From: Sarcomyxa edulis
Taxonomy: Eukaryota; Basidiomycota; Agaricomycetes; Agaricales; Mycenaceae
Reading direction: 5' to 3'
Assembly: GCA_009761415.1 (NCBI GenBank)
Contig: QUOL01000005.1
Span: 434,001-498,000, forward strand
Length of the DNA stretch: 64,000 nucleotides
The translations under genes were made by a program, and so were the position numbers. Each line of letters starts with the position of its first letter. Within the stretch, counting starts at the first letter, position 1. Positions 47,960-57,691 of this stretch are shown here, in pieces. The notes below the pieces were generated by a model. That model was not told the origin of the DNA. It searched no databases and was given only the letters and a program-made list of their open reading frames with translations.

Positions 47960-49813
47960 GAGAGTGTTGCCTTGCTGGCCGAACGATGGGAAAGGGGATG
48001 TTGTGAAGGGGTATAGATCAAAGACAGAGTATACCGAAGCCAGAGCTACAGTATATATACAAGATATGCTTACATGTCCCCCTTCTTATTTGACTTCTGT
48101 GGCTTTTGAATGCCTACGGCGGAAGAACGCGTTAGTCGCGTAAGATTGCACAGTAGGCGCTTGTTTTGCGGTGCAAGACAATAGTCCCGGGATGTTGATT
48201 GAGCTAAGATGGTAAGATAACCTTCTTGTTGTACTAAACCGTCCATATGGTGGGAGAATCGTCTGGACCAGAAAGTATCTTTGGCTATCGACCGACGCGT
48301 GTCCGCCGCATGTTCAGGATCGAGGAGATGCAAGCCGCAGTTGGCGTACGATATACAGCTTCTTGAAGCTTATAGATAGAGAAAGGGGGTCTTAGATGCC
48401 TCGTTGAAACCTAATCGTTCAGTAACAGACCATAAAGATGTCGATTCCTACATAAGATGGTGCTACATCTTATGTACCTAAGCCAAAGACGCATGGTGAG
48501 GTTAGCAAACCCTCTACCCACAGACTGATGAACTCACCTAATGATCTTCCACGCAGTAATTTCAGGTGCGTATGGACGCTGTCTCATCTTACATATTGTG
48601 CAGGTCTCGAGACCCAGACGATAAAGAAACGGATGTAGCCAGTAATGCATTTCTCATTCCAGTTCAATGCTATAGTCTTTGACTCTTCTCGGGCGTCAAC
48701 TTGAGCTCGAATAGTTACTTTGGGGGTTTTCGAATAAAGTTTGGGCTGTCCATGAACTCCGTGTACGTGTGGACCGTTGTGGTAAGGAGAGAGAAGTTCC
48801 CGAGCACCGCCACTCAAGGCGTCTTCGAGACCGAGACCACGATATTCGAGGTCCCCGTTCATGTACACAACAAAAAGCCTGTCTTCACTTTCCTCTCCTT
48901 AGATGTCTCTGCTGTTCTTGCGAATCACATGCACCAACCATTCATGCGAGACTTGCTAAAAAATGTCTAGTTCGGTCAACCAGCCCTAGTCTGGCGATAT
49001 ATATGTTGTCGCAGATCTGAAGGGATGTATATTCTTGACATGGTGGGTTCTTTTCCCTTCCTTGATATGATCGCGTAGTTCACTGTTGTGATCTCAAGCT
49101 GTCTACCTAAATCCATGTCTAGACATGCCCTCTGACTCCTTTCGTCAAGCCCGTCATATCGTTGCCCCTACTTCGAGAGTTTTTGGTCAATTGCAGTGTC
49201 GAGATGCTCAGGGAATGCCAGATCATCTGTCTCTTAGGAAAAACGGTTTGCACCAGAATGTACTCTCAGCCAACTCCGAACGATTCGAAGGTTTGTTTTC
49301 TGATGTAACGCACTGCAGATATCTTCCTCGGAGGGCCTCTTGTCACAACTACGCGAGTTCCTTTGTGTTTCACGTTAACCCGTCATTCGTATTGGGAACA
49401 GCTCGACATATGTCTCGACTCTCGACTAAGCCTCCTTGACGCGTTGATAGGCGTGAAATTACCTGCACGCGCCGTACATGCCTCCATTGCAGAGTATCGC
49501 TCAACCTTCATCGTCGTCGTTGATAAATGTTGGCCCACCGTGACGATCTCGTCTTCGCGTCGCATTGACAAAAAAGATCCGTCTCTGACAGGGGTGTAAT
49601 CCACGAACGAACATGGCCCCTGTCTCAAAAGAGTCGTGGTCGAAGCGCCGCAGCGGATGACGACGACAAATAGGAGACTCGGTCAAAGCCGCCATAAATT
49701 TTGCGGCGAACCCTCATCGTCATCGTTGTTCACGTTTTTTTCACGATAATCCTGACTCGCTGCATGAGCGACACCACAACACACATTTCTATCCACACTC
49801 GTCCACACCCTCC
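47960..49813. other. intergenic, no supported gene
   Basis: About 1.85 kb. ORFs on both strands near 48584-48970 and 49125-49600 lack motifs or plausible joins. The last 300 bp should be the promoter of the gene at 49814. One perfect hairpin lies at 48449-48476. Confidence 0.4.
48449..48476. repeat. perfect hairpin, 11-bp stem and 6-nt loop
   Basis: TACATAAGATG, then GTGCTA, then CATCTTATGTA. All eleven pairs match. It is outside any called gene; it could be a regulatory site or chance. Confidence 0.6.
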
Positions 49814-51034
49814 TTGAGCATGCTCTCCAATCTCTTCCAAGCCCACGGATCATCTTCAAGTCCTCCATCCCTCAAAAGACCGTTCGCACAAAGTGCTACA
49901 TCGTCTCCCCCAGGAGCCGTCCGATTTGCTCAGCTACCTCGTAGAAAAACCATTGCAGGGTCATCACCGTCGACCACACTCGACGCTCCCAGTACACCGA
50001 AAAGACTCAAACGCCTCAGCCCATTCCCAATCCGCAGGCGGAGTCCGAGTCCTAGTCCTAGTCCCAGCCCTGGTTCCTCTTTACCTCGCAGCATCTCGCA
50101 CTCCCCTCATTTCCTCCGGCATTCCTTTGTTTTCGACAACTACGAACAAATTCCAGATGCGTTTCCAGATAGTCCAGCGGCTTCTACTCCTGGAATACCC
50201 GTTCTCGGACACGAGGAACAACCTAGTCTCGAAGGACCTCTGATTCGCGACATCTTCGACGGCTTGCCCGATAGCCGCTCCAGACCGCTTGGCCGTGGAC
50301 GGTCACATAGTCTACCCCCCAAGTACCAAAAAGACGGTAAAAACTTCGAGAACGAGGTCAAGAAGAACGAGAGACGTTTGCAACGTCTCGCTCAGGGCAT
50401 TTTCATCGCTTTCGAAGATGATAGTGGTGGGCAGGAACCCGAGCAATTGAAGACCCCGCTCGGCAAGGACTTCACCCATCTCGTCAAGGTCGTCACTTCC
50501 TGTGATCCAAGTGAAATCGGCACAGTAAACACAACTATGGACCTCATATCCGACACCCATATTTTTCGCATCGTGGTTCCTGACCCGGATGCGGACATGC
50601 TCGATGAGCTAGAGATGGATACCGCAGACTCGCGTCTCACCACCACAGATCACGCCATGCTAATCGATGCACTCCGAGATCTTGTCGTCGATGAAAACGA
50701 CACCACACCTGACGGCCCTTTCCGACTGACGGAGTCGCAGCTCATCGCTGCCCGTCAATTTCTCTCATCCTCTGGGCACATGGTCCGCAGGCCTGAGCCC
50801 CATCCGGATAACATCAATACAAAATGGGTTCGCATCCTCATTACTACTTCTAGAAAGTGTCGATCGGATGCGGTCGGCATTGCAGTCTGTTATTTCGCTG
50901 CTGCGTCGGGACACAGCGTGCGGAGTATATTATCTCAGTTCAACGGGAGGAAGGAAATGTTAGAGGTCTGGAGGGGAGTCATCGGGCAAGATAGTCCTTT
51001 ATCTATGTTCATCGAAGGTGCTGCTCGTAAGTAG
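49814..51034 (+). CDS. disordered protein with conserved C-terminal region
   Basis: An open frame of 406 aa starting MSMLSNLFQAHGSSSSPPSL. The first 190 aa are Ser/Pro/Arg-rich with an SPSPSPSPSP run and STPKRLKRL, a likely nuclear targeting patch. A charged helix (NFENEVKKNERRLQRLAQGI) precedes acidic FEDDSGG. The last 70 aa, KWVRILITTSRKCRSDAVGI then CYFAAASGHSVRSILSQF and EVWRGVIG, look like a compact alpha/beta domain seen, from memory, in other basidiomycete proteins without name. A strong donor (GTAAGT) sits at the very end, so the last residues may be replaced by another exon. A nuclear role is inferred from composition only. Confidence 0.7.
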   Translation: MSMLSNLFQAHGSSSSPPSLKRPFAQSATSSPPGAVRFAQLPRRKTIAGSSPSTTLDAPSTPKRLKRLSPFPIRRRSPSPSPSPSPGSSLPRSISHSPHFLRHSFVFDNYEQIPDAFPDSPAASTPGIPVLGHEEQPSLEGPLIRDIFDGLPDSRSRPLGRGRSHSLPPKYQKDGKNFENEVKKNERRLQRLAQGIFIAFEDDSGGQEPEQLKTPLGKDFTHLVKVVTSCDPSEIGTVNTTMDLISDTHIFRIVVPDPDADMLDELEMDTADSRLTTTDHAMLIDALRDLVVDENDTTPDGPFRLTESQLIAARQFLSSSGHMVRRPEPHPDNINTKWVRILITTSRKCRSDAVGIAVCYFAAASGHSVRSILSQFNGRKEMLEVWRGVIGQDSPLSMFIEGAARK

Positions 51035-51319
51035 CTGGTCATTAGATACGACAGTGGGCTTCCCTCGGATCACGCTCTGAACTTGTATAATCCTCACTAC
51101 CTCATCATTATCTACCTCGGTCTACGATCATGCCATTCTTTACAAAGACGCAGCAGCCGTTCCAAATCGTTCCGACTTCCCCCAGAATTACTGTTGGACT
51201 TTCTCGTGATCGACGCGAATAACTCAGTCGCGCTGACAAAGAAGGTCTCCACTGGCCTGTATATAAGCAGCTTGCGAAAGCAGGAGAACTAACCATCTTC
51301 TCCACGACATTACTAGCTC

Positions 51320-52214
51320 ATGGGAGTTCCAGACAAACAAATTTTCCCTCACGCGACTGGAGCTGCGGCTCAAACTGTGGAACAACATCAAGACCCGCAG
51401 GCGTTGGTATTCTATGCAGGATGGGTGTGTATACCATTCTGTACGGATGCTCTACGAGACTCACGACCTCACGCATTTCGGTGTGTTAGTTCTGCCCGTT
51501 TGTTCATCGTAGCTGGATCGCACTCGAGGAGAAAGGTATCCCTTATCAATACAAGGAAGTAAACCCTTACAAAAAAGAAAAGCACTTCCTCGGTGCGTGA
51601 GATGTTCTACGCAGATAATGCTTGGCTAATCACTCGGTCACAGATATAAACCCCAAGGGTTTAGTTCCCGCTATCGAATACCAGGGGAAAGCCCTCTACG
51701 AGTCTCTCATCATATGTGAATTCCTCGAAGAAGCTTACCCATCTCAGACGCCACACCTCCTTCCTACGGATCCATTCACCCGTGCATATGCTCGCATCTG
51801 GATGGACTACGTCGCTAAATCATTCCTACCCCCTTTCTTCCGCCTACTCCGATCCCAAGAAGTCGAAAAACAAGACGCCGCACGCGAGGAAGTGTACCAA
51901 GCCTTGCGAACCTTTGCAAAGGAGATCAAGGGACCGTATTTTTTGGGTAACGAGTTCAGCTTGGTGGACATCGCGATTGCTCCTTGGATCGTGAGGGATC
52001 ATGTCATTACCGAGCACCGTAAATTCAAACGTGCGGACGTCAGTGAGGTTTGGGATAACTATGCGACTCTAGTAGCGCAGAGGGATAGTTTGGTCAAGAC
52101 AACCAGTGTAAATCTCATTCTTCTTCTTTGCGCTATATTGGGACTGAACGATGTTTTCAGAGCAAAAGGAACATTGAGGAGGTATATGGGCCCTACTTGC
52201 GTGGCGAAGCTTAG
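51320..52214 (+). CDS. glutathione S-transferase, omega-like
   Basis: Exons 51320-51424, 51490-51592, 51644-52107 and 52161-52214 join in frame to 241 aa. The thioredoxin-like N-domain carries GWFCPFVHRSWIALEEKG, with Cys as the likely catalytic residue in an omega-type CPF motif, followed by YQYKEVNPYKKE, DINPKGLVPAIEY (cis-Pro) and ALYESLIICEFLEEAYP. The C-domain has RIWMDYVAKSFLPPFF, GPYFLGNEFSLVDIAIAPW (N-capping box) and ends YGPYLRGEA. Omega enzymes act as thiol transferases and dehydroascorbate reductases in the cytosol. The start MGVPDKQIFPHATG matches the expected N-terminal lead length. The intron directly before FCPF is canonical (TGTTAG). Confidence 0.93.
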
Positions 52215-52663
52215 GGTGGGCTGCTAAGGCTACAAGAAGCGGTGATGACTCCTTGATGCATACCTTGTACTTTCATGTAGTATATTTTCTCAACAAAGCA
52301 TCGTTCGGATCCACAGCTAGGGAAAAAGGAGATAGTTGCGACTCACATCTTGTAGATATGAGAGAAAATACAGACCCGAGTGGAGAGGGAAAACACGGAT
52401 CTTAACATGAGTACATGGCGAGGAGTGGCTATAAGTGCTCCATCGCTAGTAAACGGCGAGTCGGAAGATGCAGGGTGCGGAGTATCAGCTGTTGCAGAAG
52501 CTTCGACGTCAGGAGTTATAGATGTCGGAGCGAATGCAGTGCTCCTGGATCAGAATAGGTGGATGAAGGATCAGTCCGGAGCTAGGCCCGCGCTGGGAGC
52601 AATCACGCACGCGAAGCGGCCACGAGCGAGCTCGGTACATGATGCTTGCGTAGGAGAGTGCGG

Positions 52664-53059
52664 CTATGGAGATTGGGGTTCAACCATGGATATCAAAGCA
52701 ACAAGTAGAGACGTACTCACCAAAAGAAGGAATTGCGACAGAAACCAGCAGCGCTGGTCGATAGCAAGCCAAAGAGGTTCTATAGAAAATACGAGGGGAT
52801 AGTCATCCGTAGTGTTCCTTGGAAAATACGAAGACGTCTTGAATCTCATTAGCGCCCGTTCATCGAGGAAGAAAACGCGAAAGACAACAGTCACAACATG
52901 GAAAATGGCCAGGAGAACGGAAGCTTGATAGAACGTCGTGCCTCTCCGCGAGCTAAATACATAGACATCTATATTTGTCGTCCAGAGTAGGTCAAGATAT
53001 GACACAACGAAGAACCGAAGTGACGCCAAGTCTGGCCCAAGCTGAGTGTTGAAAAACAA
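52664..53059 (-). CDS. putative multi-pass membrane protein, weak model
   Basis: A minus-strand frame starts MFFNTQLGPDLASLRFF at 53059 and contains two or three hydrophobic helices (FFVVSYLDLLW, ASVLLAIFHVVTVVFRVFF, FLSQFLLLVSTSLLVALI). A good donor (GTGAGT) sits after SQFLLL near 52718, so the final residues of the open frame may be intron. Possible later exons to about 52575 give no clear ending. No family is recognised. The overlapping plus-strand 140-codon ORF (52380-52802) is less convincing. Confidence 0.35.
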   Translation of the reverse strand: MFFNTQLGPDLASLRFFVVSYLDLLWTTNIDVYVFSSRRGTTFYQASVLLAIFHVVTVVFRVFFLDERALMRFKTSSYFPRNTTDDYPLVFSIEPLWLAIDQRCWFLSQFLLLVSTSLLVALISMVEPQSP

Positions 53060-53170
53060 AGTGCGCGTCTGACACGTGACTCAATGATATTCCTCTCGAG
53101 TCTCCATCGTCTGACACATCTGGCGTAGCCCTACCTACACAAGACTAAGGCTCTCCGTCTTTTGTCTGGA

Positions 53171-53438
53171 ATGTCTAATCTCCATCTGCTTTTTAGAAAC
53201 CAGTGCATTGTTCAGTGAGTGCCAGTAGCCGTTGTTTTTATGCCGAAAAGTTCAAAACTCAATTTTAGAACTTCCGGAGATGTACCGTGACAAGCAGCGT
53301 TTTATCAAGGACTTGATTGTCTTGTTTATCGACGAGTGCTGCATCTATATTGCTGGTCAACTCCCAGAGGAGGCTCTTCATAAGCCGCAAGATGCGTATA
53401 CGGAGCTCGTGAGGTTTAGGACGGGGAAACTCATCTAG
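53171..53438 (+). CDS. possible small protein, two exons
   Basis: ATG at 53171 gives MSNLHLLFRNQCIVQ, then a canonical intron (GTGAGT at about 53216 to TTTTAG at 53267) joins to LPEMYRDKQRFIKDLIVLFI, DECCIYIAGQLPEE and ELVRFRTGKLI, about 71 aa. The second exon is helix-forming and reads like real protein, but no family is recognised and no promoter is evident. It may be a remnant of a larger gene. Confidence 0.3.
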
Positions 53439-53879
53439 CCAAACGACCAAGTACGTCGCTTTCACTAGCACTGCTAGTACGCAAATCCTCCGTTACAGTG
53501 TTTCATTGTCGTGTCTAATCTGCAAGTGTTTCTGTCTACTATCAAATATGTACTCATGATTACCATCCACCCTTCGAAGTTCGGGCGCGCTATCGACGAC
53601 GCAGGCTTCAAGATTTCCTTGATCTGAACCACTCCGTGCTCCGCGAATGACTGGAGTCGCCACGTTCCGGTAGTTTGAACCCACCCACTTGTGACACTGA
53701 CTCAGGATACCAGCAGCCTACCAGCATGTGCATGTGATGTGCGATGTCTGTCTGTCTAGTCTAATGAAGACAATCCAGTCGTGGGCATCAGTACTATTAT
53801 ACCAGCATATCCATCGTTATAGAATCAAGGACCTTTGCCTTGAGGATCAGTCAATAATGGTTCGGCCTATTGATGGTGG

Positions 53880-55586
53880 TCACTCGCCTTTACCGTGTCG
53901 CCATCTTTCGAAATGTTCCAGTTCGTGCTGTTGGCATGTTTCGAGACGAGTAAAGCCTTCTCGACATGATACCCATCGACAGGGATGTGGGTGCCGTTGG
54001 ATAGGCTCGGATTGCATTGCTAGGTTATTGACGGCTTGCGGCCGGAAGTCTACCGATGAATTGTTCCGCTCAGCTCCATCGTCTTGGCTTTCGATTTTAG
54101 TGAAGTGCGGTTCAGGTCTATCTTCTTCGTCAATCAGCTGTTCAACCTCGGATACAGATAGCGGTCTCAAGAAAGTGATGTTTAAAACCAGAGATAAACG
54201 CCGCAAAGAAGGTCGATGGTGTGGCTCTCTGTCCCAACACCGGAGCAGCATGGACCACAGGTCATCTGCAATCACCGTGCAGGACTCACGAGATGGATGT
54301 GGATCACGCTCTCGTAGAACTGTGAGGATTACCGCCGAATCATTCCTGATATCGGAAAATGGGAGACGGCCTGTCAGAATCTGCGAAGTGCTGTTAGTAG
54401 GCTTAGCGTCGATCGAAACGAGGCGTTACAGACTTCCACTACAGTCATACCAAACGCCCATACATCCGACTCGGTGGTCAGCAATGGAACACATTCTTCT
54501 TCATCGTCGTCATCTTCACAAGGGGCGAGTAGCTCGTATGCCATCCAACGACATGTACCTCCGACCGTTTTCGTAGTAAACCCAGATGACTCCAGTATTC
54601 GAGAAAGACCGAAATCGGTGATGCTTGCCTCGAAATTGTCGTTGACGAGGATGTTGGACTACATTCGTATGAAGTGAGCATGCTTTGCCTGGGGAATTTT
54701 TTTGACACGTACTGCTTTCATATCTCCGTGTACTACAGGTGGATTGAGTCCATGGAGATAGTCCAAGCCTGAAGCAACTTGTATCACCTAGATGAGAGGT
54801 ATTTATATACGCGAAGATACCATTGTCTCATGAACTACACACCAACTTCATCTTGTTAGCTTCGGGGTGACTTTCCAGATATCTTGCTAAATCTCCATGG
54901 ACATAGTAGGGGCAGATTAAGGATGGCACGCGGATGGACGACCGGTCTAAGTCGTAGCATACACCATAAAAAGGTGTGACGAAGGGATGTTGTAGACCTC
55001 TCCAGACTTTGCCCTCCCGGATGAGTTTCTATATGGCGTCGGCATCATTCATCATCTTCAGTCTCTGTAGTGAACCTCATCGTGACAGCCAAGATATGTA
55101 CAACTCACCTGCTGTAGTCGGTCCAGATATTCTGGATCTCTCCAAGCACCTCGTATGACCTTGATGGCTACCTAGGATAGAAAGAATAAGACAAAGAGGA
55201 TATGGTAAAACATCATGACTATGGATATTCACCGTAATCGCGACCGGTCCCTCTTTGGCCTCCATTGTCCATTGTCCTTTCCATATATCAGCTAAACCTC
55301 CACTAGCAAAATATGAAGGATCTGTCTTCTTTACCTGGCCCGATAAATCAGGCAAGGCTTCAGAGGGCATGGGTCTTTTATTGCGGTGCCGGGACGGTTT
55401 TGTTGAGGGCTTGTGGGTGATGACAGTAGATGTGAAGCGACAGGTGCGTATCCACACTGCCCGGAGCGTGGTAGTGAATGTTTGGCCATCCTTTGTTTGT
55501 AGTAATAGACTGAGGCCCATACTTCGAAGTTGAGAGGAAGGATTATGTACAAGCCTTGAAGCGAATCGTTTTGCGAATGAGATCAA
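53880..55586 (-). CDS. TKL-like protein kinase with C-terminal C2H2 zinc finger (kinase 3)
   Basis: Same architecture as kinases 1 and 2, with LPDLSGQVKKTDPSYFASGG LADIWKGQW at the N-lobe, GPVAIT then VAIKVIRGAW, LQHPFVTPFYGVCYD, YYVHGDLARYLESHPEA, LHGLNPPVVHGDMKASNILV, TDFGLSRIL, GTCRWMAYELL with an acidic insert, ESDVWAFGMTVVEV, LTGRLPFSDI and LLRCWDREPHHRPS. The tail carries CRWVSC-REGFTRLETCQQ-HELEH (about 53910-53981), C-x4-C-x12-H-x3-H. An unusual short duplication around VAIT|VAIK spans the intron. Catalytic residues are intact. The start is uncertain: 55586 (MISFAKRF) gives an extra N-terminal stretch, while MPSEALPDL near 55370 is the minimal choice. It is followed on the same strand by the GH12 gene upstream. 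Confidence 0.9.
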
Positions 55587-55794
55587 CTCTGGGTCTTCGT
55601 TTATTCAGATGGTACACGCAGTGCTTTATACTCTTCTATTGCCGCATGTTGGAACGTTGTGGAAAAGGATATTAAACTTCTGCCGCAAGGTTTCAGTTTG
55701 AGTATCGCTAATATCATTATTAGAAAGACTCAGAACCCGAGAGGCACTCCTGGAAATCACCTCGCGCAGACGCCCATCGACTCGGACTCTCCAC

Positions 55795-56979
55795 TTAGGC
55801 TTCAATGCTCACACTGAAGCTGTGAGTTACGACGGTTGCGTTGCCCACAAATGCCTCCGTACCCGACTGTATAGCTTGAACATACTGAGGTAATAAATTT
55901 AGCGTCAATGGGTGTTCATTGCTATAAAAAAAAGCACGATACCTGTGTGCTAGCAACACCCTGTTCTGCGACGAGATATTCTTCCAGAGTCACGCGAAAG
56001 TCAGTGAGGGTAATGTCTGAGTGACCTGATTCTTACTGAAAAAGTCGTTCAAGTCAACGTTGAAGTCTGTAAGATCTCCTTCGGCGCTAACGAAAGACAA
56101 GACCTCCCAATTGGCATTAGGGCCTTTCCAGAGATTCCATGTATGCCCTGCGACGGATGTTCCCGTTGTTATCTGAGATCCGACGGGTTGTATACTTCAG
56201 AAGAGTGATACCTCGTGAGTATGAAACTATAGAGTGAACGTGGGTTCAACTCGTACGTACCCCCCTAAACCAGAGACCCAAATCATGCTGTAATAGTGTG
56301 TCATTAATGACTGACGATCCTGAATGTCAGAAACGATTTGTTACTGACATTTCGAACGACGAGGCAGTCGAAGCAGGATTGCCGGATGGTGCCGCACCGA
56401 ACCAGATATCGTAGCTAAACATTGAAAGAAAAGTGAGTGAATTTCATTGAGAACACTTCGCAAGTGCTCACGAGACATCCGCCCGATTGAGCGGTATATG
56501 TCCAATTCCAAACAGTGGGGGCAGAGGTTATGGCGCTAAGCTGCATAAGGAAAAAGTACACGGTGAGTTTACGCATCTAGACAAGCATGATTTCGGCCGT
56601 ACTTGTACCCCTTTGGCGGAAGCCGATTCAACGTTAGCATCTTTGAGGGTACAATCAATGATCAAACGTAATCGGGAAAGTGAGGTGGATTTACAGCTCT
56701 TCACGTTGTTTGGACCGTTTGCCCACGTATATTCTGTCGACCAAGATACAGCGCCACTAGAAGAGCCAAGAAGGGTTGACGACTGAGATCCTACACCAGC
56801 GACTTTTTTGATGATGATCAGTCACTGCGAGACCATGACAAGATAAACTTACATATTCCCCAGAGGTTTTGGCAGAGGGTGAAGTCACCGGCAGGTAGGC
56901 AATCGTATTGGCCTGAAATCGTTTGTGCGGAAACTGCAATGCCACTGGCAAGGGCCACGATGACGCGGAGATATTGCAT
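55795..56979 (-). CDS. secreted GH12 endoglucanase/xyloglucanase
   Basis: Eight or nine short exons join to 240 aa. It begins with a clear signal peptide (MQYLRVIVALASGIAVSAQ). The GH12 fold follows: GVGSQSSTLL, WSTEYTWANGPNNVKSYANV, LSAITSAPTVWNWTY, ADVSYDIWFGAAPSG, FEIMIWVSGLGG with the catalytic nucleophile Glu at residue 136, IQPVGSQITTG, WNLWKGPNANWEVLSF, YLVAEQGVASTQYVQ and SGTEAFVG with the acid/base Glu at residue 221. The length matches the family. It would cut beta-1,4-glucan or xyloglucan outside the cell, consistent with a plant-associated or wood- or litter-degrading fungus. No cellulose-binding module is attached. The acceptor in intron 1 was chosen as the AG before TCGCTGG because it alone keeps GSQSS in frame. 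Confidence 0.95.
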
Positions 56980-57691
56980 GGCTATTATAATCTGCACGAA
57001 AGGTCGAGAATATACACCTTGAAACGAAGTATCTCTTTATACTCACCCATATCGGCTAAACAAAACCCAGAAGGTCAGTGGCGTGCTTCAAGACCGAGGT
57101 TACACCTACCTACGTTATGCATTGTATCCCACTGACAGTGACAAGCCCGAGAAAGTGCAGACTATACCCCGCTACGGAAAAATTGACAAGAACAGAACGA
57201 TTTCTGAGTCCAGAATAAACAGAATACAAACCACGGAGAAAGTAAGGATGGCTAGTTTGATCCTACGCACAATCACTGTCAATCAGGTAGAAGGATATTT
57301 GCCGCCTAGTGGAGAAGGGATCATATAGAAACCCTCGGCAAATCTTCGTGGCAACAACGCAGAGCTACTGCTACCGTCTCCGAACATTTTCATAAAGCCA
57401 CGAAAACAACAGTCTTGTGAGATATGATAACCGAACACGAATTTGATTCGTGTTGGTAGAATATTGTGCGGCATCTGGTGTCCGTCTTGATTGGGCGATC
57501 GAGGATTCGGGGTGGATCACATGGCGGGAACAAGTCAGATTGTGGGTCCTGGTGTGTCCTAGTGGACGAGTCGCGACTGAGCAAAGTACGATCGTGGTTC
57601 ATTAGATTTTTTGCAGATGTTTACATCTAATTGTCGAAATCGAGGCATACTAACAGAGTATAACATTTTTTTGATGCTCATCAGATCTACA
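56980..57691. other. intergenic, no supported gene
   Basis: About 700 bp holding the GH12 promoter and the 3' flank of the TRAPPC11-like gene. Nothing else seen. Confidence 0.45.

Noticed and set aside
52380..52802. 140-codon plus-strand ORF
   Set aside because: Overlaps a membrane-like frame on the other strand; sequence has no structure or family pattern.
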